A stretch of DNA of 64,000 nucleotides. Origin: Ectobius pallidus. Lineage: Eukaryota > Arthropoda > Insecta > Blattodea > Ectobiidae. Positions 24,192 to 36,039 of the stretch are shown piece by piece. The stretch spans positions 167,840,559-167,904,558 of the forward strand of contig CAXKWD010000002.1 in NCBI GenBank assembly GCA_964059195.1, in the 5' to 3' direction. The position numbers were made by a program, and so were the translations under genes. The first letter of the stretch is position 1. Each line of letters starts with the position of its first letter. The notes below the pieces were generated by a model. That model saw only the letters and a list, made by a program, of their open reading frames with translations. It had not been told where the DNA came from and did not search any database.

Positions 24192-24205
24192 GTTGTCATG
24201 GCAAC
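24192..24205. promoter_or_regulatory. Candidate X-box (RFX-type) motif
   Basis: GTTGTCATGGCAAC matches the palindromic X-box consensus bound by RFX factors (GTTGCCATGGCAAC type, with one allowed C-to-T change). RFX sites typically lie just upstream of ciliary genes in animals. The surrounding 150 bp is more GC-rich than the window. No downstream ciliary gene is recognised; the ORF starting at 24198 overlaps the motif and has no known domain. The motif match is seen; the function is inferred. Confidence 0.3.
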
Positions 24206-25054
24206 GGACCAGTTAAGCTACGGCCGGTATTCCAGTATCCAATGTATTGGACAAGAATTTCACCAAGAACTTGTCAGGCAATATTTGAATCAAAGATGCA
24301 CTATTACACTACATCCAACATCTTTGACCAAACCCAGTTTTCTCATTACACAAGGTTATAGGGAAAATTTGAGTTTCGAAGGTTAAATCATAAAACAAAT
24401 ACTATATAATGGCATTAGTTTATTAGTTTTATATAAATGATGTAGCATTATTGGGAAAATGTATAAATGACAAGGAAATCAGGCCTAGTCGTATTTTTTT
24501 CCCATTCATTTGAAGGTTATGTTGATTATGACACGAGTTGCTTGGAATGCCGTTTTATAATATAGGCTATGTTAAAATATATCTTCTTGCATGTTGCTTT
24601 CGAAATATGGAGGCCATTTTCTTTTTTCTAGATTCTAGAAGATTTGACCAAATAACTTTGATAGTGGAATACCGGCGTACGCGTGGTAGGGGCAAGACTT
24701 GTAGACTGCACCTACAGTAGTTGGCCCTGTCGCCAACTTCCTTCTCGGGAGAACAAGATCTGAGACATCGGAGATACTCGACGATGTTCGTCACTAGCAG
24801 AGCTTTAAATTCACGCATATGGAAAGTCACGAAAGATTAGCGCGCAGTACAAAATCGGGAAGATGTTTTCTAGTAAAACCAACATACGTGATAAGGAAAA
24901 TAAACTTTAAAAAGAAGTCTGGTAAGATAAAAATATTGAAGTGACACTTCCCCATCTTCACCTGAATAGCCGCCACTGGACACAGGTTGTAAATAAACGT
25001 AAGTTCAGCAAAAGTCTCCCCAAAATGAACATCATAATATAAAAATACACTTCG

Positions 25055-25582
25055 AGAAGAGGGTATCCACAGATGGAACAACATATGGAAATCACTTGCG
25101 GAAGGACTATCAAAGAACTCTTTTTTTTTCCAATGTTTCTGACCGTCTAAAAAGTACACTCATGAAACCAAACTTTATTCTGACACAATTTCTATCCAGC
25201 CACGCAAAATTTGGCGAGTACTTCCAAAGATTTCATATCAAGACAGACAGCAATACATACAAGTGCATATGTGGTGACCGTCTTCAGAATGCCAAACATC
25301 TGATGTTCACTTGCCCAGTTTTTCAAACAAAAAGATTAGAACTTGAACTACATTTAGACAAGTGCAGTGCAAATTTTCAATTTCCGCTTAACGGAGAAAT
25401 TTTCACTAGAAAATGTTATTTGTCATTCACAGCTTTTTTAGAATATGTGTTTAAGAGACTATGAATGTATCTTCCTGAACTTTAAATCTATACAGGAAAC
25501 CTCAATTGACTAAATGTAGCCCTAACATACTTAATTGTAAACTAGGGCTCACTCAATGGAGATTAAATAAATAAATAAATAA
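25055..25582 (+). pseudogene. LINE ORF2 C-terminus and 3' end with TAAA tail
   Basis: From about 25063 the frames give RWNNIWKSLAEGLSKNSFFF. After a frameshift at a run of T they give NVSDRLKSTLMKPNFILTQF, then SHAKFGEYFQRFHI, a C-x-C...H...C finger-like element (CICGDRLQNAKHLMFTCPVF) and a stop at about 25462. This is the end of a Jockey/R1/I-type non-LTR retrotransposon polyprotein, beyond the RNase H region. The 3' region ends CTCACTCAATGGAGATTAAA and a short TAAA repeat (about 25565-25582). It is 5' truncated. Confidence 0.8.
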
Positions 25583-26329
25583 TATAAAAATACGTTTAGA
25601 TATTACTGTAGTCGTGAAAACTGTGGAAGGTCTTTTTAGCATACAGAGCTATTATTTTCCACAGAAGAAAAATAAGCATGTTGATATTTAGAAATAACTG
25701 GCTTCCTCAAATATTTAGATTGCAACGGGGAATATTATCATAACACGAAACGTTTCGGTATAAACTGGGTGACTTGACTTGTTAAGCTGTGCCATTTGAT
25801 GTGCCAGCACGAATAACTTGTTTTAAAAATGCCATCAGGCATGATAGAGTACTAGGACATGTACAGCTTTATGAAAATTGCGTTTTTTTAAAATGATACA
25901 ATGTTTGTGTTTACCTATATTATCATTATACTTAAATCAGTTCCACATAACTGATTTATTTATGATACATCATTGCATTATTTCGTTATGCCTGGTGGAA
26001 ACTTGAATAGGCCTATACGTTGATTTTTTTTCTTAAGATGCACAGCATTATCTACATTACAATACATTTATAAAAATAGTAGCCCTGCCTAAGTTTTGGT
26101 TTCAATAGCGGCCATGAAACTGAAGTTTTTTTTTAAATTTATTTATTTATTATTTTTTTTATTCAGCTGTATTTATACTCCTTTGAACATCGAGTATATG
26201 AGGAGTTCGGGTTCTGTGCTTAGGCCTATACCAGTAGGCCTTGTAACGATTGATGTACTCTACAACTGTTTTTAGTTGATGTGTGTATAGTGTCTGTTAA
26301 TTTCAACTTATATTAATTTTAATGAATAT
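25583..26329. other. No recognised feature
   Basis: AT-rich sequence without gene or repeat signature. TAGGCCTA words occur at 26008 and 26221. Confidence 0.5.
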
Positions 26330-26503
26330 GATACAGGATGAAATAGCGAAGATGAGTCATAGTAAGCAAATATCCAATTCAGCATTTTCCTTTACGACTG
26401 GGGAAACCATGAAAAAATTAAAGTCGAATTGGCCGGCCACGAGGCTTGAACCCAGGACCTCCCGAATGTGAGTCGACACTATCCTCTCGGCCATCTTGCT
26501 CGG
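26330..26503 (-). mobile_element. tRNA-derived SINE A, copy 2
   Basis: The minus strand starts CGAGCAAGATGGCCGAGAGG (A box RC at about 26484-26494), followed by a B box GGTTCAAGCC (RC at 26443-26452) and the same GGCCGGCCAATTCGAC body as copy 1. Both copies end at GATACAGGATGAAATAG on the plus strand, which marks the family boundary. Confidence 0.8.
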
Positions 26504-27287
26504 CAGTTACATTTCCTCTTCGGCAATTACGATTAATCTTTTTGAACCTAATCCTTTTTCAAATATTTGCAGGTACACCTGGAAAATTATGTTGAAACTT
26601 TTTAATACCAGTATTTTTATAACTTATGTTTGATCCATTTGTATGGATGTTCCCTGTACATTTATTGTTTATCCAATTATTTTGTTCGTGTTTGAGTAGT
26701 CTTAATTATGTAGATCTGGTGAAGTACTCAAGAGGAGAAACAGCCGGTTTCGGAACAGAGCAACAGAGTACAGACATACTGTATCTTACTATTCTGAATT
26801 CTGATGATTTATTTTAGTTTCCTTGCCGCCTACGGTCTGTCAGAAGCCAAGTTCCCGACCAGAATAGAATTTGTTTGTTACTAGAAGGGAACATATTGAA
26901 CAGTCCCGGATCCGCTTGTTTAAAGAACTGTATTAAAGAGTTCCCCTTTGTTTGTAACTTTTTGTGGTGGTTCTCTTTTCGTGAAGATAAAGACGATTAT
27001 AGGCCTACTGCATATGGTCACGGTACCTCTATGTACATTATATATATATGTGTGTGTGTGTGTGACGGGGGGGGGGGGCTGACATAGTTTTCAACTTCAC
27101 ACGTTAGATAAGATTCTTGTTAGAAAAATAAAATACCGTAAGAAATAAGAACTAGGTAGTTCATCTACTAAAGATTATAACACGGTAAAAAGTAACATTA
27201 TTGTAAGTTGTAATGCACCTACTTATAGACGTTGGGAATTTTGCTCTCCTATTCTTCTGCTTAGCAAACTATTAACAACTAAATTGC
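26504..27287. other. No gene; TA/TG/G microsatellite
   Basis: Contains a compound simple repeat at 27041-27078 (TA, then TG, then a G run). ORFs at 26626-26817 and 26875-27087 have no known motif. Confidence 0.5.
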
Positions 27288-27568
27288 ATGGCGCTACATC
27301 CCTTATGGGACCTGGCTACCACCGGACCCCTAATTATGTCATTCATCATAAGCAGAGGACAGGGTTGGGGGCTTGTGGTCAGCACGTCGACCCCGGCTTT
27401 CGAGACAGGAGCTTTACTTCCTTGTTAATAGCTCCTTATTTGATGTCACGAGGCTGAATGCACCCCGTTCCAGACGTCCATACCTCAGAAAAACCCGAGG
27501 TGATACGAGGGATCGAACCCAAATATGCGGAAATATAGTCAGTAACACTAACCACTTCGTCAAATTTT
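27288..27568 (-). mobile_element. tRNA-derived SINE B, copy 2
   Basis: The minus strand reads ACGAAGTGGTTAGTGTTACT (A box), then GGGTTCGATCCCTCG (B box; plus coordinates about 27506-27520). It continues with CCTCGGGTTTTTCTGAGG, GTCTGGAACGGGGTGCA and, at the far end, GGGATGTAGCGCCA. This is the same family as 19258-19530, with a better preserved B box. The ORF at 27373-27639 is a by-product. Confidence 0.85.
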
Positions 27569-27789
27569 GTTATTACGGTAGAGTCCCGCCAGTCCGAACT
27601 AGATGGGATCGAACCCTGTCCAGATTAAACGGAATTTAACTTAACATCATCTACTGTACTGTAATACAAGATTTGGATGGTAAAACGATAAAAATCATGT
27701 TTTTTTTTTCATAAATATACGGGCGTGAGTCCGAAAATAAGTTTCCCCTGGCGACTATGTACAGAGGTGTGGCTGAAAGACAAAAAATA

Positions 27790-28115
27790 TAACGAGATAT
27801 TAAAGATGAGACGTATCTTTATTTTTCCACATAATTACCACGTACATTGAGATATTTGTCATACCGCGTAGAAGCTTCAAAAAGCCCTCCAGAAAAAAAT
27901 CAGGGCTCTGCATTCGGAAGAAGCGTCGAACGGGTTGTGTGACGTCAGCAGTGCTCCCAAAGCACCTCCCGCCGAGTCTTCTTCAAATCGGAAATAGGTG
28001 GAAGTACTTGGGTGCGAGATCAGGACTGTATGGCTAGGCGCTCCCAACCAAGAGTTGCAGTATGGTTTTGCGTTGCCGTCACCGAGTGTGTTCTCGCATT
28101 GTTATCCAACAACAG
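27790..28115 (-). pseudogene. Mariner transposase C-terminal remnant
   Basis: On the minus strand, broken frames read LLDNNARTHSV (compare the mariner block with HDNARPHxA) near 28108-28075, then TLGWERLAIQS near 28045-28015, and close to the left end LNVRGNYVEK (compare the typical C-terminal GDYVEK) near 27850-27820. The order and spacing fit the last third of a mariner transposase, with stops. The proline of NARPH is replaced and the region after GWE is degraded. A partial inverted copy of the last part lies in the right arm. Confidence 0.7.
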
Positions 28116-28292
28116 AACGCCAGATTGGAGAAGGCCAGTCCGCTTTTTCCGAATCGCCTCCTTTAAATTCGACGCTTCTTCCATATGCAGATCCCTGATT
28201 TTTCCTGGAGGGCTTTTTGATACTTCTAAAGCGGTATGACAAATGACTCAATGTACGTGGTAATTATATGGAAAAATAAAGGCACGGCTTAT

Positions 28293-28553
28293 CTTGAATG
28301 AGAGGCGTAACGTGGGGGGGTTGTGGGGGGTTTGAACCCCCCATTGATTAAAAAAAGGAAAATTGTACAATTTTTTTAAGTCTGCTTATAAATTACTTAA
28401 TACGAGTATAAAGCGTGGAAAGCTTAAACTCGTTATTGTGCATCTTAATTTTTTAAATTTTCCGGGGGAGGACCCCCGAACCCCCCTTCCATACTCCCCG
28501 GATGTTATAACCCCCCCATATGGTCTGCCTGGTTACGCCTATGTCTTGAATGA
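28293..28553 (-). mobile_element. Short TIR element 'GGCGTAAC', copy 2, nested
   Basis: Opposite in orientation to copy 1 (1896-2269): ends AGGCGTAAC (28303-28311) and GTTACGCCTATGT (28532-28544). The flanking 9-bp duplication CTTGAATGA is exact (28293-28301 and 28545-28553). Comparing the right arm of the host mariner with its left arm shows that the pre-insertion site held a single copy of this 9-mer. The interior shares the TCAATGGGGGG/CCCCCCATTGA region, AAGTCTGCTTATAAATTACT and the GCATCTTAATTTTTTAAA core with copy 1, but has only one ~61-bp unit. Confidence 0.9.
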
Positions 28554-28633
28554 CTCATGAAATTTTTTTGTCTTTTATTCACACCTCTGTACACAGTCAC
28601 CAGGGGAAACGTATTTTCGGACTCTCCCTCGTA

Positions 28634-31160
28634 ACTGTACCTACAACTTAATTTTAGTTTAAATACTACTGTATACATAGACCTAAGTAGATTAACAAAA
28701 TAAAACATCTTCGTGATTAAAGTTAAAAGTTTTATTTTTTAAATCCCGTCCGGATTAACAGGTTGTCCGGACAAGCAGGGTGTATATGCTAAAACTACAA
28801 AACTTTGACGAAAATTTACCTCATCTTAGCTGAAGGTCGTCTTATCTGCGGAAATATGCGGTATTAATAAGAAATCGACTTTATTCATGCTGAAAGAGCA
28901 TCAAAAGTCCATCATAATATCCTTTAAAATCAACAGTTAAACTGAAATCCATTCTTGAGCTGGTGCAGATAAAGCAACGCGACGAAACTAGGATGCCCCG
29001 TAACAACCTCTTTAAAAACGTCCTTCCCCCCCACATTCCCGCAGTCAGTTACCATGGTGTCGGCCGTAGTCACGCCTACCTTAGCGACTTGCCTCCTAAT
29101 CAAGGTACTAGATGGAGCTCGTGCTCAACAACAGTCGGTATGATAAACCTATGTAAATCTCTTGGGAGAGAGCCGGAAGTAGCATCAGCAACATAGGCTT
29201 TAAGATTATAATAATGTTGATTATGTTTATTTTTCTTTCGGGGCTAGCCCCAAAGTTTTGGGATGTACATTTTTTCTGTTTTTACTAGCATTAATAACAA
29301 TGATAAAATATCGCCAACCATACATGTCCTACCTGCTACCAATGCATTAATACAATTCAAATTAGATGATACAGTACCTTCATAACTAATCCCACTCAAT
29401 TTGCCATGTTGTAAAAGGGATCTTTTTCCCCTATTTCAAATTGGGATACAAGTAGTATTAGTATACACCATATGTGCAATAAACATAAATGCACGTAATC
29501 TTTGTGGCCCTGATTATTATTATTGTTATCATCAGCATTATCATCATCAGTCAAGTCTTCCGTTAAAAAATATAGTTCAATCTGTATTCCGTGAAGATAC
29601 CGAAAATAAGCTAATGTCAAATGGTATTAATACTTTAGATTACAGTAATATAATATCAATAATTTAAATGTAGGCTACAGGAGTGAAATCGACAACCATA
29701 CACCCTCACCCAAAATAAGAATTTATTAGGCACATTATAAATCTTATTCACATTAATATCATGAAGGAATTATAAACAAACACGAACACAAAGTAGAAAA
29801 CCAGTGCAGATAAATATAATAATTACAATACTAGACTGGAAACATTAGACATATAGGCCTATATCTATTGCAGATAATTCAAGAAAGTCAGTAGGATGTT
29901 TGGCGAACCAGTTTTATAAAACACTTTCCAAAAACTTTATAGAGGAACATAATTAGAATCGAATGATAATATGTTTATAAGATGGTAATTCGTACTGTGA
30001 TATTTATGTATGTCTCTTCTGAGAGTAAAGTAATCAAGATTTTTCTTCATATGGATCAAATAACTAAAGATACTTGATTACTGTTAGGATGCTTTGTTTA
30101 GAAAATAGAGGCGTGTAGTGCGCATAGTAACCAGAGCATTTATTATACGTAGCCTGTGGCCTTTCTTTTCATAAGTCGAGAACTTTTGTCACTATAGTCA
30201 CGTTCAAGCTGATTATGCTGACAATAGTCAGCTGAAAAAATTAGTTCTGTATTCTCTGATCCACTGTCAACATGAAGACTCTCCTATAATCTCGGAAGAA
30301 CCAGAAGGCAGTAATAGTATATTGCGACACAAGGGCGGAAAGGCACGTTTACGGGTCGAGGAAACAGATTGAAAACCCGAGGCGCAGCTAAGGAGTGCAA
30401 AAAAATATTTTTTAGTTTTAACAAGACTTTCATTAGATACAAAGAACTAGGAACAAAATCCTCATTCCTCATATGCCAGATCACGATAAAGTCTAGTCAG
30501 AATAATTGTAGAAATTATTTAGGTTCAATAAATTTAATTATCACTAGTTTTATGTCTTCATAACTATTTTGCAGACGTTTAAACAGTTAAATAAGAAGTA
30601 GGGAAATATGCGCGAGTTGCATAATGCGCATTAGAAGAAGCGAATTTCAAGACCCCTCTTCGAGGCTAGTATTGATTTTCTGCCTTCACTGTGTATCACG
30701 TGTACGATCGTCGTGTAACACTGTAAGTAAGTAAATGTAGGTATCCTTAATTGATCATGTTCCTCATGCAAAAACTCTGCAAGCAGCTACAACACGAAGG
30801 AAGGTAGATTTCATGGGGCATGGTATTGGTATAACGCCTCACCGATTATGATAACCAAGTCACAAATAACATGTGCTTCACAATGTGACATACACGTTTA
30901 CAGACCTACGCGGATGAACACATGTGCAGGAGTCATTGGACGCGATATTGCCTCTAGATAAGCGACATGAATTATAAATTGTTTAGACATTTCCTAGAAT
31001 ATTTCGAAGTTACCTCTGAACTTATTCTGAATGCTATCGTAAATGACGATTGAGACTATCTAAGAAAAGGTGGATAAATTATATCATATCCTGAAGAAAT
31101 GATAAAACGTAATTTTTTGGGGCCCAGGAATGTAAACACATTGTCGTGAACGTATACACC
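28634..31160. other. No recognised feature
   Basis: About 2.5 kb. A mixed ATT/ATC tract occurs at about 29515-29552. ORFs at 28963-29196, 29396-29667 and 30284-30563 have no known domain. No promoter or splice structure is convincing. Confidence 0.5.
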
Positions 31161-31164
31161 CTCC

Positions 31165-31388
31165 AGGTGGTGTTGATCGTGTTTGTCGGCCTGGGTGTCC
31201 ATGGCTTTCTGTGCCTAAGATGGCGGGTTCGATCTGAGCCCAGGTCGATGGCATTTATGTGTGGATCAGTGTGACAAGGCCTTTGTATTTAGATTTACAG
31301 GCATGTAAAAGAACTTCTGCGATTCAAAATACAGACAGGAGTTGCTTCAAACCCCTTTCATTAAATAGCCATAAAACCAACCAACCTG
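31165..31388 (+). mobile_element. tRNA-derived SINE C
   Basis: Contains GGCTTTCTGTGCCTAAGATG and a B box GGGTTCGATCTGAGCCCAGG (31225-31244), then a GTCGATGGCATTTATGTGTG body, a GGCATGTAAAAGAACT block and an end with CCATAAAACCAACC. This is the layout of a widely distributed insect SINE with a tRNA-like head and a body with TTTACTGGCATGTAAAAGAA-like wording. The A box is degenerate. Confidence 0.75.
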
Positions 31389-31424
31389 ACCTTGACGAAA
31401 GAAAACTTGCCTCTCTCTCTTTTT

Positions 31425-31620
31425 AATCAGCCGGTCTTTTTAGCTAAGGCATGCTATCTTGGAGCCGTGGTGAAAGAGGCTGTGGGTTCGAGTCCCACCT
31501 TGAGCGTGGATGTTCGTATGTAATGAGGAAAACAATGTAAACAAATGGAAAAGCAACCCTGTAAAACAAGACAAACAATTCGGAAAAATTGGCCTATGGC
31601 CGGATAAATTTATTTTAAAA
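31425..31620 (+). mobile_element. tRNA-derived SINE D
   Basis: The head reads AGCCGGTCTTTTTAGCTAAG and the B box GGGTTCGAGTCCCACC lies at 31484-31499, followed by TTGAGCGTGGATGTTCGTAT and an A-rich tail region. It lies about 40 bp downstream of SINE C on the same strand. The 3' boundary is uncertain. Confidence 0.65.
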
Positions 31621-33400
31621 AATAATCTGTGCTATGTATTCTATACTTTTGGAACTATAGTGGTTTTCACACCGTGAAGACACAATGGGCTCTTATGGCC
31701 CATGTTATCCATATGGGAGCGAGCGAGCGAGATGTTGCCAGATACAGTATATCTATTTTCACAATATTACCAAAGTGAAATAAAAACATGCATTTATGTA
31801 TGAAATTTTATGAAGAACATGATGGTAGACTCGTTTAGCTTATCTCTTCGTTTCCTTTTGTTTAAATAATAAAAATTGGGACTTTTTGTTTAAACGAAAA
31901 TTTTAACATAGGCTATTTTTCGTTCCGAACTTTATAACATAGTAAAGTTGAAACCATTGCGACGAAAAAAATCTCAGTTATTCGTTTGTCTTTATAGGCA
32001 ATGATAGAATTAAGGTGAGAGTATTTTTCATTTTTGCACTCAAAAATGTCGTCGCTGGCTAAATTTCGTTCTACAGGTTCACTTAAAAACCTCCAGCGTC
32101 AAAGTTGTAGGGAAAAGTGTGAAGATATTTTTCACCATCATTCAAAAGTCCCCCGAATAATATTAGCCATGTATCCTTAGTTGCTTTCTGTGGTGAACGG
32201 CGCGCGAAGTAGAAATACGTAAACTCACTGTAAGGTTTGGCCGGTGAGCTGAATGATTCTCCTACTCGTTGAACTTAATTCCAGCAAGGTTTCTCGGCAT
32301 AAAAGGCAGCGTAGATCTTAAACTTGATGTAAATGAAATAAGTGACCGATAGCTGTATAACATCGTTAGCTGCTTTCGCGATATTGTTGAATCTTTTCTT
32401 AATTTTACTTATGATTGCAGCTTTTTAATATTGTTATTGTGCGTTTATTTACAGCCCTATGCCCTCGTACATAAGTATTACCTTATGTAAATGAAATGTT
32501 CATGCAATCTTCCATGCTAGGTTAGGTTCAACTGTGTAAACACATCTCTGAGGATGGCGTATCCCCACAAGACCAACTACAGTATTTTTATAGCGCAAAC
32601 TACTATTGTGCCTTTATGGTTTGACGTCATAAGTGATCCCTGAACAGGCATTGGAGTCCTTAGGGTCCCCGGGAGGTTGAGGCTCCCACATTATGATACA
32701 TTTGGCCCATGAAAATGGTAAAGTTGTCAGCCTTACGCATCGGTCGCCTTTAACCCAATAATTGCTCTTGGTACTCATTTATGTTAGGGGCTGAGTCAAC
32801 CCAAGGGCCATAGTGCCACCAACGGAAAATTACCAGTGACTTTATACTGTACAGAAATTATTATATAATGCCATTGTAAAAATTTGTATCCTAGCTGAGG
32901 ATGTAATGTAAAGGAATGTTGTGTGAACATTTTATGTATATAATATAATACTTGTATACGAGGGTATAAGCTTGTGAATGAGAAACATAATTACCAATCC
33001 TGTAATGAGGTGAAGTTCATTAATAATAATAAGTTCTTACATAAATTTAATGCATTGCCATATGATACGCAATTTCATTTGTGGATTCTGCTCCTCTTAA
33101 TCCAAATGGACATTATTTATTCAGAAAAGTTATGGGACAGTTTAAAGAGCAAAGGCATATTGTGGCACGTATTAGGGGTACACACAGATATAGTATATCG
33201 GTGGACTGGGATAACTAGAGAGGATGACAAATCCAGGTCATGTAGCATCAACTATTCATACCGGGCAGAGAGTATGGGATAGATACCTCTGACTGCTATA
33301 TTGCACCGAGCACTACCAGTCTTTGAATTTGAAGTAAATATTACTTTACTTTTAAATTTTAACCTATATTATGGAGGAAGAATACATCTATTGTAGCAAA
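31621..33400. other. No gene; one possible old SINE body
   Basis: The stretch 32520-32880 includes GGCTGAGTCAACCCAAGGGC followed by CATAGTG, wording that I associate with the body of old dispersed insect repeats, but no box or boundary can be shown. A GAGC tract is at about 31717-31731. The 102-codon ORF at 32974-33282 has no recognised domain. Confidence 0.45.
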
Positions 33401-33404
33401 AGGA

Positions 33405-33560
33405 AAGGTCGAGACTGTAAGGTCGCGTGTTCACATTTGTGAGGGTGCTGGTTCAATCCCGCAGCAGGCCATTGTGAATGGGGATTCCCTACTAGCAGAG
33501 GAGATGCCGGAGTTAGATGGGAGAAAATAGGCCCGAAGACCTATTGACTTCGAAAGTGTT
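33405..33560 (+). mobile_element. Probable SINE with B-box
   Basis: AGGTCGAGACTGTAAGGTCG is followed by a B-box-like GGTTCAATCCCGCAGCAGGC (33450-33469) and a short body. It is compatible with a tRNA-related head. No second copy was found in this window, so the call rests on box spacing only. Confidence 0.45.
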
Positions 33561-34937
33561 ATAAACTTTAATAGACATACCTATTAGGAAAACACTTTTA
33601 TGAAGAAACTATTGTCAAGGCTATGTCAGTTTGTAATAATGGTTGATAAGTGTCTAGTAATTTATATAGATCCATCTAATTGTGTTACGTTGAAAATGCT
33701 TTTGACTTTTTAAAAGTAAATTTACAAATTTAGGCCTAAACTACGTGATTCATGATGGTAACCAAGAGTTCGAAATTTTTGTTTATTCGAAACCTCTGAA
33801 AATAAAACGGTTGTATATTATGGTTATTAAGGCTTCATAACTAGTTTTTAAAGGGTTAAACAATTTCACATGTCAGAAAATGAGCAAAACGGTAATATTT
33901 CAGGCACCGGAAACTTTACTGCAAGTTAATTATCTCAGCAGGTTTATGATTTACTGTGGGCGACCTGGAATTACGATATCGTTAACAATAGCAACCTATT
34001 TCATTTCCTGTAGCGCTATCAGACTTTTCTATTTAGCGTATATTGTAGACTTCGCACACGTATTTCTTGAAAGAAATTAGGCATATGTGTGCATGTTCGG
34101 AGCCTCGTAAGAATATAACTGTTTCCTAACATCGCATGAAAAGCATGCTTCCTTTATGGTTTCATCGTCATATGCGTAGAAGTCTTTATTTACTCCTTTT
34201 GTCGTAGCATTATACCTATATTCAGTCAAAATTCATCCAAATCTTTCTTGGACTAATTATTAGGGGAAGGAAGTCTGTATGATTTAATACGGTACGGATA
34301 CTTAATAAGAATATTAAGAGAACCCCTATTTTCCATATTATTTACGAAATTCTTTTGTAGTGACATTTAAATGTCACTCTACTGTACATTCTAAATTCTC
34401 CCTTTATATATTTTGCTAATTCATCAATCCTAAAAGAAACCCTATGTCTGGACTCTGGACTTGCTGAACCAGAAATCCCAACCAGTTTCAATTTTTTTAC
34501 AATATAAGGAGGTCATTGCCATCGTTAAAAACCTGTTGTACATACAGGGAAGAGATAGGAGTCATTTTATTTCATCTCGCAAAAGAAATGAAATCCAATC
34601 AAATACGAGGAGATGAAGAAGGGAGGAAATTTAACGTGAGACTTGCAGATTGTTCTAACTAGACTCCACTCAGCCAAATTATACATTAAAAAACATACCC
34701 TGGAAAATTCTGTTTCAGATATTTTTATTTTGGTTACACTTTACAATAGTCTCATGTTTATCCTTTGCGTACATAGTGATATTATACTTTATCTAGTACT
34801 CCCGTTAATCTTTCAGGTTAAACTGGAATAGGCCTAGCTACTGTGTAAGCCTATGATATTTAAAGAGCTCCGGACTACTAGAAATGAAAATTTAGAAGTG
34901 TAGTGAAACTCGGACGTCAATCCATACAGCATTCTTC
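33561..34937. other. No recognised feature
   Basis: AT-rich, with TAGGCCTA words at 33731 and 34829. ORFs at 33880-34080 and 34643-34831 have no known motif. Confidence 0.5.
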
Positions 34938-35135
34938 CTCCAGAATAGTGATGCCCAACCTCTTCTCATAAGATAAAATGACGCTACATTGTTGCTTTAC
35001 CCCACCTCCTTCGTTTTATGTTTGTAGTTATCCATGACAGTACATGATCGCATTTCCTCTTCACTCTCCGCGAAAAAAGGGAGGTAATTTCGCCCTCCCC
35101 TCTTTCGCTTAAGATTGGGCATCACTACTCCAGAA
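34938..35135. mobile_element. hAT MITE (TAGTGATGCCCAA ends)
   Basis: The 182-bp element 34946-35127 starts TAGTGATGCCCAA and ends with its exact reverse complement. It is bounded on both sides by the 8-bp duplication CTCCAGAA (34938-34945 and 35128-35135). An 8-bp duplication with T at position 2 and A at position 7 fits hAT target preference. There is no coding capacity, so it would need a transposase from elsewhere. Confidence 0.92.
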
Positions 35136-36035
35136 CATAGTAAATTATGTTATATTTTATATTGGGTGCGAATCTTTTTTTTTTTTTTTTTTTAATTTTT
35201 TTATGAGGGTTACACTTGGGTAAACTTTTCCTGCAGTATCAATCTTCCCCTATTGAAATTTCAGAAATAAATAAACATATTTTCTCCTTACAAAAATAAA
35301 AGCCTACATGCAATTTCAAAAAGATAAGTAAATATCACGTTTACCGGTTGTTGCAATGGTGCTACTTAAAGATCCTGGCAATAGGGGATAATATGATTTA
35401 AGGGTTATGACAAGAGAGATGGGAGGTAATATCCGTAATAGTGAAAACTATTTTTATCTGCTAGCCTAAACAGTTTAACCAGCCGGGGAATCCCTCCTTA
35501 CCACCGTTAATTCGCGGTGTAGACAATGTTCGGATTGGTTGTAGCGTGCCTTCATCGTTTCCAGGGTTGGTATCGCAAATATTCCTTTTCTCTAATTTCA
35601 GAAACATGGATATTTGTCCTACATTATAGATGGAGTGTCTTTTGAAGCAATATCTTTAGGTATTCTATCATAGTATTGATTTTTCCCCTATGTAACAGCA
35701 TAATCTCTTTCTTTCTTCACCTTACTTTTACCTCTCCCTTTTAGGGCTTTTTTTGGGGGGGGCTTTATTAAATGTGCCACATTTCCCATTACTCTGGGTA
35801 ATACTACATGCTTTGGTTTTCTTTTAACTTGTGCCATTGACTTACATTATATTTCCTTTTTGCATTATATTTACTATTTGCTGTTTAAATTATTTTAAAT
35901 ATTGATGTGTGTTTATTGCTTTCTATGCTTTATTTTCCTCTAGTGATACTATTGCTTTTTATTATTACTTAGATAGGCCTACTTTATAAGTCAATAGCAT
36001 ATGTAAGCGATCCACACCGTCCGGACCTTACAGGG
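35136..36035. other. No gene; long T run
   Basis: A run of 19 T lies at 35175-35193. Otherwise there is unrecognised AT-rich DNA, with a TAGGCCTA word at 35974. Confidence 0.5.
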
Positions 36036-36039
36036 CCGC

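Larger units (their letters stand above)
19531..25054. other. 5.5 kb with no confident gene
   Basis: Mostly unrecognised AT-rich sequence. It contains small AAT tracts (about 22037-22051), a GAGCT pentamer array (22566-22590), a small palindrome (TTACTATTA/TAATAGTAA, about 22338-22359) and a block with repeated GTAAAATTGT words ending GAAATGGGGCCCAGG (about 23890-24053). That last block resembles the end of a dispersed repeat, but its partner end was not found. None of the ORFs here has a domain that I can name. A candidate X-box and a doubtful exon are listed separately. Confidence 0.5.
27718..28633. mobile_element. Mariner-like fold-back element flanked by TA
   Basis: The element (27720-28631) is flanked by TA on both sides. 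Its ends are long inverted repeats: the left begins CGGGCGTGAGTCCGAAAATA and the right ends TATTTTCGGACTCTCCCTCG. The similarity extends about 200 bp inward, up to the TTCGACGCTTCTTCC blocks near 27930 and 28170. Both arms correspond to the 3' end of one mariner element, so it is a fold-back derivative. A second transposon (28302-28544) sits inside the right arm. The ORFs at 27998-28239 are shadows. Confidence 0.8.

Noticed and set aside
26443..26494. tRNA gene
   Set aside because: A and B boxes are present but no cloverleaf with a proper anticodon arm, and a second dispersed copy with the same non-tRNA body shows it is a SINE. The same applies to the other tRNA-like heads.
27373..27639. 88-codon ORF
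   Set aside because: It covers an inverted tRNA-derived SINE.
27998..28239. Two plus-strand ORFs of 66-75 codons
   Set aside because: They are antisense shadows of the mariner transposase remnant.
32519..32530. Telomeric TTAGG repeat
   Set aside because: Only GGTTAGG once in context; no array.
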